The notes under the pieces: model-generated
The model's database searches: none
Told to the model about the DNA's origin: nothing
What the model saw: only the letters and a program-made list of their open reading frames with translations
Part shown: piece after piece, positions 23,294 through 31,057 of the stretch
Position numbering within the stretch: position 1 is the first letter of the stretch
Layout of the letters: every line of letters begins with the position of its first letter
Program-made: the position numbers and the translations under genes
IMG/VR virus record: IMGVR_UViG_3300038465_000055
Location: 1 to 64,000 of that record
Origin: a virus
Strand: one strand, 5' to 3'
Length of the DNA: 64,000 nucleotides

Positions 23294-24616
23294 TCAAAGT
23301 TTGAGATACCACGTTCCGCTCATCGCTAGATGGACAGTGTTGTGGGCGCCGCCGCCGGTGTTGTACGAAAGAACCGACTGACCGCTGGTAGCCCCCGATC
23401 CCGATCCGGAAACTGCAATCTGAACCGGAGACGGAGAACCAATCTGTAGGATTGGAGATGGGCCACCTTCGAGGTTAACGTTGTACACCGATCCAGTAAT
23501 GATATCCGTGTAGTTTGATACGCCAGTGATGCTGACGCTGACGGACAATGCTCCTCCGCTCGAATCGATCTGCGGAATCTCGGTCGGAGTCAGCGTATGC
23601 AGGTTTTGTCCAAGAATAGATCCCGGTATAGTCGCGCTCCCCGAGCTGAATGGTACACCGCTCAACAACGTCGTGGCAGGGCCGCCCATCGTGTCGACGC
23701 CGATCGGGCTCTTGCCTCGCATGTCGAGCGTCGTGATCGCGCAGTTTGCCGCAAAGTCCGCCGCTGCATTGACGCCTCTAGCGACAAGAGCGCCAGCGCT
23801 GTTACGAAGCGGACATTGCACGTTCGAAAATTCGTTCCAGTGCCATTCGAACAAATTGATCGTGGTTGGATCAGCAAACCCTGTGGCATTCGACGCCGCA
23901 TTGCCTATCGTCAGTGTATTGGCGGTAACCCAACCCGATATCGTTTCCGACGTCGGACGCCACTTGAAATCGCCAGTGGTAGCTATGCCAGCGCTGGACT
24001 GAGATTCCTGAGATGCACTGATGAGCTGATAAGGGCCGCTCCCGGGATCGTAAATCGTGAAGGCGCCCGCAGCCACAATAGCGCCCGTACCAAGAGCGCT
24101 GCCGTTGGGATTTACGATCGCGAAGCTTCCGGCGCCTAGATTGAGCGTCGATGGTCCAGTGTTGCTTGTGGCAGCAAGGATATCGATCACCATGCCTTGC
24201 TGGCGCGTGGTGACTGCCGGGCTCAAAACGACAGCGTAGGCGTTGACTGTTCCGGTATCCTGCGCTGATGTCGCGCTTCCAGATTGGGCCTGCACGATCT
24301 GCATCATGAGGGCCATCGTTCCAGCGGTCGGTCCCATCTGGAAGATATCGCCAGCATTCCATGCCAGCGCAACGGTGCCTTCCTGACCGCGCAGGATCGT
24401 GAAGGTATCCGCAGCCGTCGCGGTCACCCACACCACCTCGGTGATCAAACTGTTGCCAGCCGCGACAAGAGTGCCGATGAAAAATTTATTACCAGCGATC
24501 ACCGGAAAATTTGAGCCCTCGCCTGCAACCAAGGTCAGACTTGTCGCCGCCGCAGTGATCGGACTCGCCAGCGTGCCAGTCGCGTTATCCTTGAACAGCA
24601 TCAGCGGAAAAGTCAT
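23294..24616 (-). CDS. tail fibre / collar-type protein
   Basis: 440 residues. The N-terminal 100 residues are a beta-rich fold (MTFPLMLFKDNATGTLASP, then TFTILRGQEGTVALAWNAGD) seen at the base of phage fibres. The C-terminal third shows DMRGKSPIGVDTMGG, GQNLHTLTPTEIPQ and a closing NTVHLAMSGTWYLKL, the Tail_Collar layout with the conserved HxLTxxEIP. Such proteins form the receptor-binding or collar part of the fibre tip. Confidence 0.75.
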   Translation of the reverse strand: MTFPLMLFKDNATGTLASPITAAATSLTLVAGEGSNFPVIAGNKFFIGTLVAAGNSLITEVVWVTATAADTFTILRGQEGTVALAWNAGDIFQMGPTAGTMALMMQIVQAQSGSATSAQDTGTVNAYAVVLSPAVTTRQQGMVIDILAATSNTGPSTLNLGAGSFAIVNPNGSALGTGAIVAAGAFTIYDPGSGPYQLISASQESQSSAGIATTGDFKWRPTSETISGWVTANTLTIGNAASNATGFADPTTINLFEWHWNEFSNVQCPLRNSAGALVARGVNAAADFAANCAITTLDMRGKSPIGVDTMGGPATTLLSGVPFSSGSATIPGSILGQNLHTLTPTEIPQIDSSGGALSVSVSITGVSNYTDIITGSVYNVNLEGGPSPILQIGSPSPVQIAVSGSGSGATSGQSVLSYNTGGGAHNTVHLAMSGTWYLKL

Positions 24617-24638
24617 GACGCGAGCCCCTAGCTATTAT

Positions 24639-25616
24639 TTATGATGACGCGATCGAAACATTGAATGTGTACTGAAACGGCAGCTCCACGGCACCCGACT
24701 GAATCGCCTCTTGCAGAATAACCGAATTTGGAGTTAGCGGCAGGATGATATCGATCACGAACCTCGACGGATAGCTCACGCTGACCGAATAGGTATTGTC
24801 TATGACTGGATCTGTCCCGTTTGGCCCATTCAGGAATCGCAAGATGCGCCGCTTTAGCCACTGAGGATTGAACGTCTGGCCGTCCCCGCGATAGAGCCGC
24901 CACGTCATGATTCGCTTGAATATATCGTCTGAGGTCACCGTGACGTTGTCGGCGCCGATTGCCTTGTAGCCGTTCCATACAAGCTGGTTATAGAGCGCCG
25001 TGTTGTAAGGTCCAAGATTTTGATTGAGCCCCGACGAAAGAGTCGGCCGAAGCATCCCGTAAAGACCGTCAGCTACCCAATCGAGCAACGTTCCAGCAAT
25101 CAAAGAAGAGGTATAGATCGGAAGATTTATCTGGTTGAACCAATCCACGAATTGCTGCGCATAGGAATTGTACGACGCGAACATAGCTTGCAGATCTGCG
25201 TCGTCCGCATACTCCTGATAGAGATACGCCTTTATGACATTGACTAGACCGGTTGGCCCCGAGGGAGGAAACGTCGCGCCAGTCGATACCAGAGAAACTA
25301 ACGGCTGAATGATGATAGCGCTGAATTTGTGCCCGACCGTCGCCGCGTTGACATTTAGGTTCGTCGCCAAACCGGGCGGCACTTGGATGGACTGCCCCGG
25401 CGCCAGCCTGAACGTCGTCGGAGATTCGACGAGAGATGCTGGATTGATGAAATCATAGAACAGTGTTTCAGGAATCGGGATTCCCTGATCCCGCGCCGCC
25501 GCCGGATTGGCGATGATGCCACCTTGTACGCCGCCAAAAATCGCAACCTGCGAAACACCACCGATAGCGATGGATGTCGATGCCGCTTTGAAAACTGAAA
25601 CCGGAGCAGCGCCCAT
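24639..25616 (-). CDS. baseplate/tail protein, gpI- or DUF2612-type
   Basis: 325 residues. After the N-terminal module shared with the gene at 22122, residues 120-200 (YLYQEYADDADLQAMFASYN, then NLPIYTSSLIAGTLLDWVADG) match the layout of DUF2612/tail protein I-like baseplate proteins of myoviruses. The C-terminal part is beta-rich (SVSYPSRFVIDIILPLTPNS). It follows the J-like baseplate gene, the usual order J then I, and precedes the tail fibres it probably anchors. Confidence 0.7.
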   Translation of the reverse strand: MGAAPVSVFKAASTSIAIGGVSQVAIFGGVQGGIIANPAAARDQGIPIPETLFYDFINPASLVESPTTFRLAPGQSIQVPPGLATNLNVNAATVGHKFSAIIIQPLVSLVSTGATFPPSGPTGLVNVIKAYLYQEYADDADLQAMFASYNSYAQQFVDWFNQINLPIYTSSLIAGTLLDWVADGLYGMLRPTLSSGLNQNLGPYNTALYNQLVWNGYKAIGADNVTVTSDDIFKRIMTWRLYRGDGQTFNPQWLKRRILRFLNGPNGTDPVIDNTYSVSVSYPSRFVIDIILPLTPNSVILQEAIQSGAVELPFQYTFNVSIASS

Positions 25617-25621
25617 ATATG

Positions 25622-27067
25622 CTACCCCTGCGCAATCGAGATCGCCGCAGCGCTAGTCGAGAAATAGCTTTCCTGATCGCCCGCGACGATCCCCGTGCCG
25701 GCCTGCGGTGGCGTGCTGATCCCGTTGATTGAAACCGTGGGGATGACGCGCGTGAGATATGCCGGATTTAGCACCGTGACGATCGCAGCCTGAAATGCCG
25801 CGATCAGCTCGAATTCGTTGATCGGCTGTCCTACCGTGATCCCATTGATGTATGCAGCCACCGCTGGCGCCCCGAGCTGCGCAATCGATGCCGTGTTTAC
25901 GAAATTAACCTGAGTCGTATTCCAGATGATGCTGACCGTCACCGTCTGCTGCGGCGGCGTGACATAGGTTACGTTGTAGATATCCGGGAAATTATTGATG
26001 GAAACCGAGATATTGCGGGCATTCGGCGTGGCAACTCCGCCGCTTACGTAAGGAGAAAATCCCGTCGAGTTTATGCTGATCGTGAAATTCTTTTCATCTA
26101 TCACCGCAACGACCGTCGTCGGGATGCCGTTGATCTGCACCATGCCGAGAACGCCGTTCAGCTCGACCGGATTTCCTGCGACGTATCCGTGATTAAGCGT
26201 GGTCGTCACTTGCGCATTTGCAGCTTGTGTAATGTTCGACACCGTCATCGACGAGCCGATCAATCCGGTGATGTCGACACCCGAATTCAGGATGGCATTG
26301 GCGACAAGATTTGGATCGCCTCCGCCAACGATGATTTCCCAGCCTCCATTGTTCGGCGCCTGAAGGATAGAAACGAGCTGCGATTGCACGCCGGATATTT
26401 GCTCCAACGCCGTTCGCAAGGTCGTCTGAAAACCGGTGCCTGCGGAAAGAAAACCCTGCTGCACGCGCGCGCGATACGATGCCGCCGTCTCACCTGTGGT
26501 CGAAGGAATTCCTGCAAGCGGATTGTTCACCGTCAACGTCACGTCGTCGGGCACCGATGTCACGAGCTGCTGCACCGTGCCGGGAGGTACCGCCCACGAT
26601 CCCACCACCGAGGCCAGAGCAAAAAGCGGCGCTGTCGTGCCGTTGCCAGATCCATTGTTTGCCCCGATGATTCCTCCGTCTGTGATCGTGTATTGATAAG
26701 TGCCATCGCTGACGATGAATCCGATCCCGATAACGAATCCCGGCGTTCCGGTGAACACAACGAAAACGCTGGTATTGCTGGCACCTCCGATCTGGATTCC
26801 TGTCTGCTGTCCCTGCTGCACAAGCAGGAATTCATTGGCGCCAAGCGCGGTGAGCGAGTTGATAAGATCGACGCGAAATTGGTCGCATTCCAGAATCGCG
26901 AAGGTATCGGTTTGGTTGACGTCGGAAATAAGAGAGGCCGGCAGCCGTCCAGTGTAGCCCGGCGCCGCCGCAGCGATCGCGGCAATGAGACTATCCAGCA
27001 CCGCTTGAGGCTGTAGCGGCGTGAGTCCGGCAGCCGTCACCACAGTCGGAAGATCGGTGGCACTCAT
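25622..27067 (-). CDS. baseplate J-like protein
   Basis: 481 residues, the Mu gp47/P2 J layout: an N-terminal helical region (DSLIAAIAAAAPGYTGRLPA), FLLVQQGQQTGIQIGGASNT, and GETAASYRARVQQGFLSAGTG. A stretch near residues 265-345 (TTTLNHGYVAGNPVELNGV ... NFTISIN) matches the beta-module shared with other structural proteins here. The C-terminal end has the QTVTVSIIWNTTQVNF strand typical of J proteins. It forms the baseplate wedge. Coupled by ATGA to the preceding wedge gene. Confidence 0.85.
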   Translation of the reverse strand: MSATDLPTVVTAAGLTPLQPQAVLDSLIAAIAAAAPGYTGRLPASLISDVNQTDTFAILECDQFRVDLINSLTALGANEFLLVQQGQQTGIQIGGASNTSVFVVFTGTPGFVIGIGFIVSDGTYQYTITDGGIIGANNGSGNGTTAPLFALASVVGSWAVPPGTVQQLVTSVPDDVTLTVNNPLAGIPSTTGETAASYRARVQQGFLSAGTGFQTTLRTALEQISGVQSQLVSILQAPNNGGWEIIVGGGDPNLVANAILNSGVDITGLIGSSMTVSNITQAANAQVTTTLNHGYVAGNPVELNGVLGMVQINGIPTTVVAVIDEKNFTISINSTGFSPYVSGGVATPNARNISVSINNFPDIYNVTYVTPPQQTVTVSIIWNTTQVNFVNTASIAQLGAPAVAAYINGITVGQPINEFELIAAFQAAIVTVLNPAYLTRVIPTVSINGISTPPQAGTGIVAGDQESYFSTSAAAISIAQG

Positions 27068-27432
27068 CCCGGAACCCCTACATTGATCGTCGGTATCACC
27101 GCGCCTGTCTTGGTGACGATGTTAACGTTATAGGTCGGATTGCCATCCTCGTCGGCCGGGCCGGGCGCGATCGATAGATTGGCAAAATATGGAGCGAACT
27201 GCTGCTGCGTGATGGTCGATTGGTAATCCGGATGCGTCTGCGTGATCACCGAGTTCATCGCGTTGATACCATAATTGGCGTTGTACGGAGCCTCATTGAG
27301 ATTGAGTTTCAACACCTGAATCAGCGTCGTTACCCAAACCCAAGTGTCATCGCCGGTCACCGGATCAGTCGCGACCTCAACCCAGATCGTCGGATTTCCG
27401 TTTTCATCCTTGATGCGGCCGAACGTGCGCAT
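27064..27432 (-). CDS. baseplate wedge protein (gp25/W position)
   Basis: 122 residues. Starts MRTFGRIKDENGNPTIWVEV and contains IQVLKLNLNEAPYNANYGIN and later HPDYQSTITQQQFAPYFANL. The gene lies immediately upstream of the J-like gene, where the W/gp25 protein is usual. Sequence resemblance to gp25 is weak, so the call relies on position and on the short acidic beta/alpha layout. Confidence 0.6.
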   Translation of the reverse strand: MRTFGRIKDENGNPTIWVEVATDPVTGDDTWVWVTTLIQVLKLNLNEAPYNANYGINAMNSVITQTHPDYQSTITQQQFAPYFANLSIAPGPADEDGNPTYNVNIVTKTGAVIPTINVGVPG

Positions 27433-27472
27433 CAGGCAGACCTCGCGATTTCACTGGCTTGGGTAAGGTTGG

Positions 27473-28120
27473 TCATACCGGCGGCCCCGTGTCGCCGCTG
27501 CCAGTCTGGACGCCGCTGTGAATGTGAGCGCTCAATATCTTGCCTTCCGAATTTATGGTTCCGGTCGTCGTGATGTTGGCGCTACCGAAATCGATAAGGC
27601 CGTCCGTGATCTTGATGGTTGTGGCGCCCACGGTGATGTCGACTTCCGTTTCTGATCCGACGATCTTGACGTTACCGTTCTGCGATCGAGCGATAAACCC
27701 TTCCGGCCCGTAAATCTCGTATTTGTTCGGATCGGTCGGCGCTGTGAATCCCTTGTTACCCAGAGGGGCAAATACAAGAGCCCCAAGATTGGCTGGTTGA
27801 GCGAGCGTAGCCGTTCCGCCGCCGAGCCCGGTAATCCCACCTAGTCTGGCGTCCGCCGGTTTTACCCAGCCCTTGCAGCCAACCTGAATCGGAACGCGCG
27901 CATATTCCGAGCCCTCTACCGGCACCGTCACAGTGGTGAACGTCGCCGTCTGTCCCGGTGTCTGGATCTGAAAGCTGACGGTAACGACCGATCCCATCAC
28001 CGCGGTCACCGAGCACGGCAGCGCATAGCCTGATCGAACAAGTGCACCGTGTATTTTCTTTTCCGTGAATTGATTGATGTAGCGCTGGAACGGACTGCGC
28101 TGAGAGTCGCCGCTGCTCAT
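27473..28120 (-). CDS. baseplate spike protein (gpV/Mu gp45-like)
   Basis: 215 residues from ATG 28120, with GGAG upstream and an ATGA overlap with the hub gene; the longer frame to 28183 is not needed. Contains an OB-like N-terminal half (CSVTAVMGSVVTVSFQIQTP). The beta-helix-like end (IKITDGLIDFGSANITTTG) runs into SAHIHSGVQTGSGDTGPPV. A terminal HxHxGV...G is typical of the metal-binding tip of central spikes. It forms the membrane-piercing tip of the tail. Confidence 0.8.
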   Translation of the reverse strand: MSSGDSQRSPFQRYINQFTEKKIHGALVRSGYALPCSVTAVMGSVVTVSFQIQTPGQTATFTTVTVPVEGSEYARVPIQVGCKGWVKPADARLGGITGLGGGTATLAQPANLGALVFAPLGNKGFTAPTDPNKYEIYGPEGFIARSQNGNVKIVGSETEVDITVGATTIKITDGLIDFGSANITTTGTINSEGKILSAHIHSGVQTGSGDTGPPV

Positions 28121-29187
28121 GACGTCGATGCTCCCGTGTTCGCAGACTGCTGCGTCGGATAAGCATCGAACACGGTAACCCACGCGCCTGCGTCGGACTG
28201 TCTGAAATTTCCGATATGCCGCATCGACTGGATGAAGAACGAACCTTGAAACGCCACTTTCTGATTAACGAGGAAACCTTGCGCCTGCGCGCTGTTAGTC
28301 ACCAACGTCTGCGGCATCTTCACAGACTGACCGACTTTAAGATCAGCGCGCATCGCGCATTTGAAATTGATCAGCGGCGCGTTCTGCCAAGAGGGCTGGC
28401 CTATCAGATCAACGAAATTGATTTGCGCGGAGTTGCCACCGGGAGTTGTCGTGCTTCCAGCCTGCGAAGGAAATGTCGCCGCCGAAGATCCTGACGTCGA
28501 CGGCGATGACGATCCTGATCCTCCCATGCCGTCGAAAACGTTGAACGTTTTCTGAAACGGAACGATGCTCACTCCGGGATAGTTGGTGCCTCCGATGATT
28601 GCCTTGCTCGTCTCATTCGCCCATTGGGCAAACGAAGTGAGATCCGGATAGTGACCATACTGGCTTTCAGGAAAAACCAGAATCGAGCTTATGTTGCTGT
28701 TCACCGAGAAGTCTGGATAGGCTGTCGTCAACGCGCTCTTGATCGCGGTACCCATCGTTTGACCCTGAGGCCAAACCAGAGAAAGGTTTTTTGGATTAGG
28801 CGTTCCGCCGGTGATCGAGCTATTGCCTGTTGGGGCGTCGCCTGCGCGAATAATTAATGCCAGCCATTGATCAGTGTCGATCCAGTTGCCGAATGCATTG
28901 AGAATGTAACCCTGTGCCAAGAGGCCAGCCTGCGCAGGATTGGCCAGCGGAAGACCCTTCGCAAATCCTCCATAGACGCTGATGCTCTTGTTGATCAGGT
29001 TGTTCGCCTGACTGAGAGTCGAAAGCGGAACGCCCCATATTTTTACCAGCGCGTCGCCAAAGGGAAGATGGGCAGACACAACCGGAAGATCAATCTCAAC
29101 CTGCAAGGCATTCGGATTGGTCGAGCCATCACCGTTGAGGCTCGTATAGGTGGCGCCGCCGCCGATCTGGATTGAGTAATAGCGCAT
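28117..29187 (-). CDS. baseplate hub protein (gpD/Mu gp44-like)
   Basis: 356 residues. N-terminal strands (MRYYSIQIGGGATYTSLNGD) and a central block LINKSISVYGGFAKGLPL, then AGDAPTGNSSITGG, resemble the hub proteins that carry the spike in Mu- and P2-like tails. A Ser/Gly-rich linker (about 235-262) precedes a C-terminal domain with KVGQSVKMPQTLVT. Order with the spike gene supports the call; it is coupled to it by ATGA. Confidence 0.65.
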   Translation of the reverse strand: MRYYSIQIGGGATYTSLNGDGSTNPNALQVEIDLPVVSAHLPFGDALVKIWGVPLSTLSQANNLINKSISVYGGFAKGLPLANPAQAGLLAQGYILNAFGNWIDTDQWLALIIRAGDAPTGNSSITGGTPNPKNLSLVWPQGQTMGTAIKSALTTAYPDFSVNSNISSILVFPESQYGHYPDLTSFAQWANETSKAIIGGTNYPGVSIVPFQKTFNVFDGMGGSGSSSPSTSGSSAATFPSQAGSTTTPGGNSAQINFVDLIGQPSWQNAPLINFKCAMRADLKVGQSVKMPQTLVTNSAQAQGFLVNQKVAFQGSFFIQSMRHIGNFRQSDAGAWVTVFDAYPTQQSANTGASTS

Positions 29188-29190
29188 CGG

Positions 29191-29793
29191 TCAACCCTTC
29201 CATCGACGAAGGGCCGCCTCACTCATTCGTTTCCGAGTTTCCTCAGACCTCTTTCGGCCGACATTGATCGTGTTGCCTTTTTTGAAACAATTGTTCTCCG
29301 TCCTCGGTAGGGTATTGCCCACTCCTCCTCCTCCGCCGATCCTATTTGGCACCAATTCTCCAGATAGAAGCCTGCGAGTCATACGCTCGCTCAATACCCT
29401 CCTCGCTTCTGGGGAAGCGAATTGAGCCTTTGCTTTTCGACTAAGCTTGGCTCGAGTCTGCTCAGAAAAATTATGAGCACCACCACCGCCATCTGACCTA
29501 TTCCAAAGCGGCCCCTTTAATTTGTCAGCACGACCTATCTCATCGATCAAGCGGCGCTCGTTTTCGTAAGCCTCCTCTCTTGTGAGCCCACAAATTATCT
29601 TCTTGGGAACCACAGAAAGACCGCAGCCGATCGCATGAAGGATGCCAAGATTTTTTGAAGGGCTAATATTTTTCGCAAGCTCCCTAGCCGCATTTCTTAT
29701 GTGCATGTTCATGCGGTATCCGCTTCCCATTCCGATATATCTTGGGATGGGATCATCACCGACAAATAGGCCATAGACATAGAACTTGTTCAT
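29191..29793 (-). CDS. GIY-YIG homing endonuclease
   Basis: 200 residues from ATG 29793, overlapping the previous stop by 4 bp. The start MNKFYVYGLF and RYIGMGSGYRMNMHIRNA are the two GIY-YIG strands (here VYG ... YIG) with the catalytic Arg. E in EEAYENERRLIDEIGR is the usual acidic residue. The C-terminal half has repeated DNA-binding motifs of the NUMOD kind (SEQTRAKLSRKAKA, SERMTRRLLSGE, SEETRKRMSEAALRR). It is AT-richer than the flanking baseplate genes, and it interrupts a hub-to-tape-measure operon, as mobile homing nucleases do. Confidence 0.85.
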   Translation of the reverse strand: MNKFYVYGLFVGDDPIPRYIGMGSGYRMNMHIRNAARELAKNISPSKNLGILHAIGCGLSVVPKKIICGLTREEAYENERRLIDEIGRADKLKGPLWNRSDGGGGAHNFSEQTRAKLSRKAKAQFASPEARRVLSERMTRRLLSGELVPNRIGGGGGVGNTLPRTENNCFKKGNTINVGRKRSEETRKRMSEAALRRWKG

Positions 29794-30281
29794 GGCGACA
29801 CTTCTATTTGATTGTTGGCGATACGGTACACCAGAGTCGAGTTGAAGTATCCAGCGGTCAGGCTGATGTTCTCGCTGGCGACGCCAAGCCTCGTCGCAGC
29901 TCCCGGATCGGCCATCAGCGGATAGGTGAATGTGTACCGGCCTGTGACATAGGCGAGCACCTGACCGTTGTAGGCGTCCGGCGTCGAGCCCGTGATCGTG
30001 AGCGCCACCGTACTGCCGATTCGGTATGGAATGGGATTCGCAAGCGTCCCTGTCACAAAACCATTGGCCCATGACAGCTCCGCAAGATTGGCCCCGTTCG
30101 GAGATCCCACCATTGCCTTGTTGACGATCAGCGTGCCGTCGAGACCTGCGATCGCGAGATAGTATCGCTGCGCCGCCATATTAAAGGTGACGGTCGCGTT
30201 GTAGACCTGACCGTCCAGCGTGGGCTGGAACGTATAGTTCGCGGTCGGTACCGGCGTGAAATCATAATAGGTGATGCTCAT
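29790..30281 (-). CDS. tail protein with beta-module
   Basis: 163 residues. The N-terminal part (DFTPVPTANYTFQPTLDG ... YYLAIAGLDGTLIVNK) fits a short beta protein of tail tips. Residues 85-125 carry the shared module (PDAYNGQVLAYVTGRYTFTY, then PLMADPGAATRLG) also found in the sheath and head-decoration proteins. The C-terminal 35 residues (VYRIANNQIEVSP) close the fold. Probably a baseplate or tube-adaptor protein. Coupled to both neighbours. Confidence 0.65.
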   Translation of the reverse strand: MSITYYDFTPVPTANYTFQPTLDGQVYNATVTFNMAAQRYYLAIAGLDGTLIVNKAMVGSPNGANLAELSWANGFVTGTLANPIPYRIGSTVALTITGSTPDAYNGQVLAYVTGRYTFTYPLMADPGAATRLGVASENISLTAGYFNSTLVYRIANNQIEVSP

Positions 30282-31018
30282 AGGCCGTTGCCGCCGATCC
30301 CGCCAATTGATCCGCTACCCGCCACGCTGCTGCCGCTGGACGATCCCAGCGATGGCACCACCGAGGAGCCGGTGAGGGACTGCGGTGACGTCGACGCATT
30401 GGCGCCAGACGTCGATCCGTCCGTCGTCAGGCCGCCAGAGATCTTGCTCATCATGGTATTGAGAACATTCGAAGCATCTGACTGCGTGAGAAGCGGCTTG
30501 CGAAACGTCCATATCCATTCGGACTGAGGTTGTTTCGGATTTGGCGACACGTCATCCAACCCAAGCAAAACCAAATTGGTGTAATAATAGGCCGGCGTCG
30601 CCACCGTATAGGTTCCTCCAGACGCATTGTGCTGGTCGAGTGCAGCCTTCAACGCCGTCATCGTGGCCAGCTTTATCAGCCACGCGCCCGATCCCCGCGC
30701 CGGGCAATACATCTTCAGCATGACTTTGAGTGGATCAGAGATGACCGCATTCGCCGCTGTGGCCTGATTCGCGAACGGATATTCGCCGAGCCGCTGTGCG
30801 ATCAGAGAGCCACCCGGCATCACCACGAAATTAGCAAAGCAGTTATTCAGATCGAGGTTGGCGCCTTGAAGAATTCCAGCGGTGAAATTGATCGCCTCCG
30901 TCAGCGCGATGATCGGCAACATCCCGCCGAGAAGCGTGGCGATCCCATTGGTCAAAATGATAGGCGAGAGCTGATAGCTCAATTGCGCCGCGATCGCCCC
31001 TGTCGGTTGTCCTGCCAT
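30278..31018 (-). CDS. tail/baseplate protein downstream of tape measure
   Basis: 246 residues from ATG 31018. Two hydrophobic stretches near the N-terminus (ATLLGGMLPIIALTEAINFT) and a central KMYCPARGSGAWLIKLATM, then QHNASGGTYTVATPAYYYTN, follow the layout of a conserved myovirus protein between tape measure and hub. The C-terminal 60 residues are Ser/Gly-rich and disordered. Exact role unknown. Confidence 0.6.
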   Translation of the reverse strand: MAGQPTGAIAAQLSYQLSPIILTNGIATLLGGMLPIIALTEAINFTAGILQGANLDLNNCFANFVVMPGGSLIAQRLGEYPFANQATAANAVISDPLKVMLKMYCPARGSGAWLIKLATMTALKAALDQHNASGGTYTVATPAYYYTNLVLLGLDDVSPNPKQPQSEWIWTFRKPLLTQSDASNVLNTMMSKISGGLTTDGSTSGANASTSPQSLTGSSVVPSLGSSSGSSVAGSGSIGGIGGNGL

Positions 31019-31030
31019 TGCCCTGAAGTT

Positions 31031-31057
31031 CCATGACTCGAGTCGTGGTTTTTACCT
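31031..31057 (+). terminator. rightward hairpin-T5 in leftward operon, carrying GGTTTTTACC motif
   Basis: Arms CCATGAC (31031-31037) and GTCGTGG (31042-31048) close a 4-base loop. TTTTTACC follows on the + strand, a compact rightward terminator. It lies in the 38-bp gap between the tape measure and the next gene, all of which read leftward. Bases 31047-31057 (GGTTTTTACCT) equal the right arm of the operator at 5593-5603. Confidence 0.45.
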
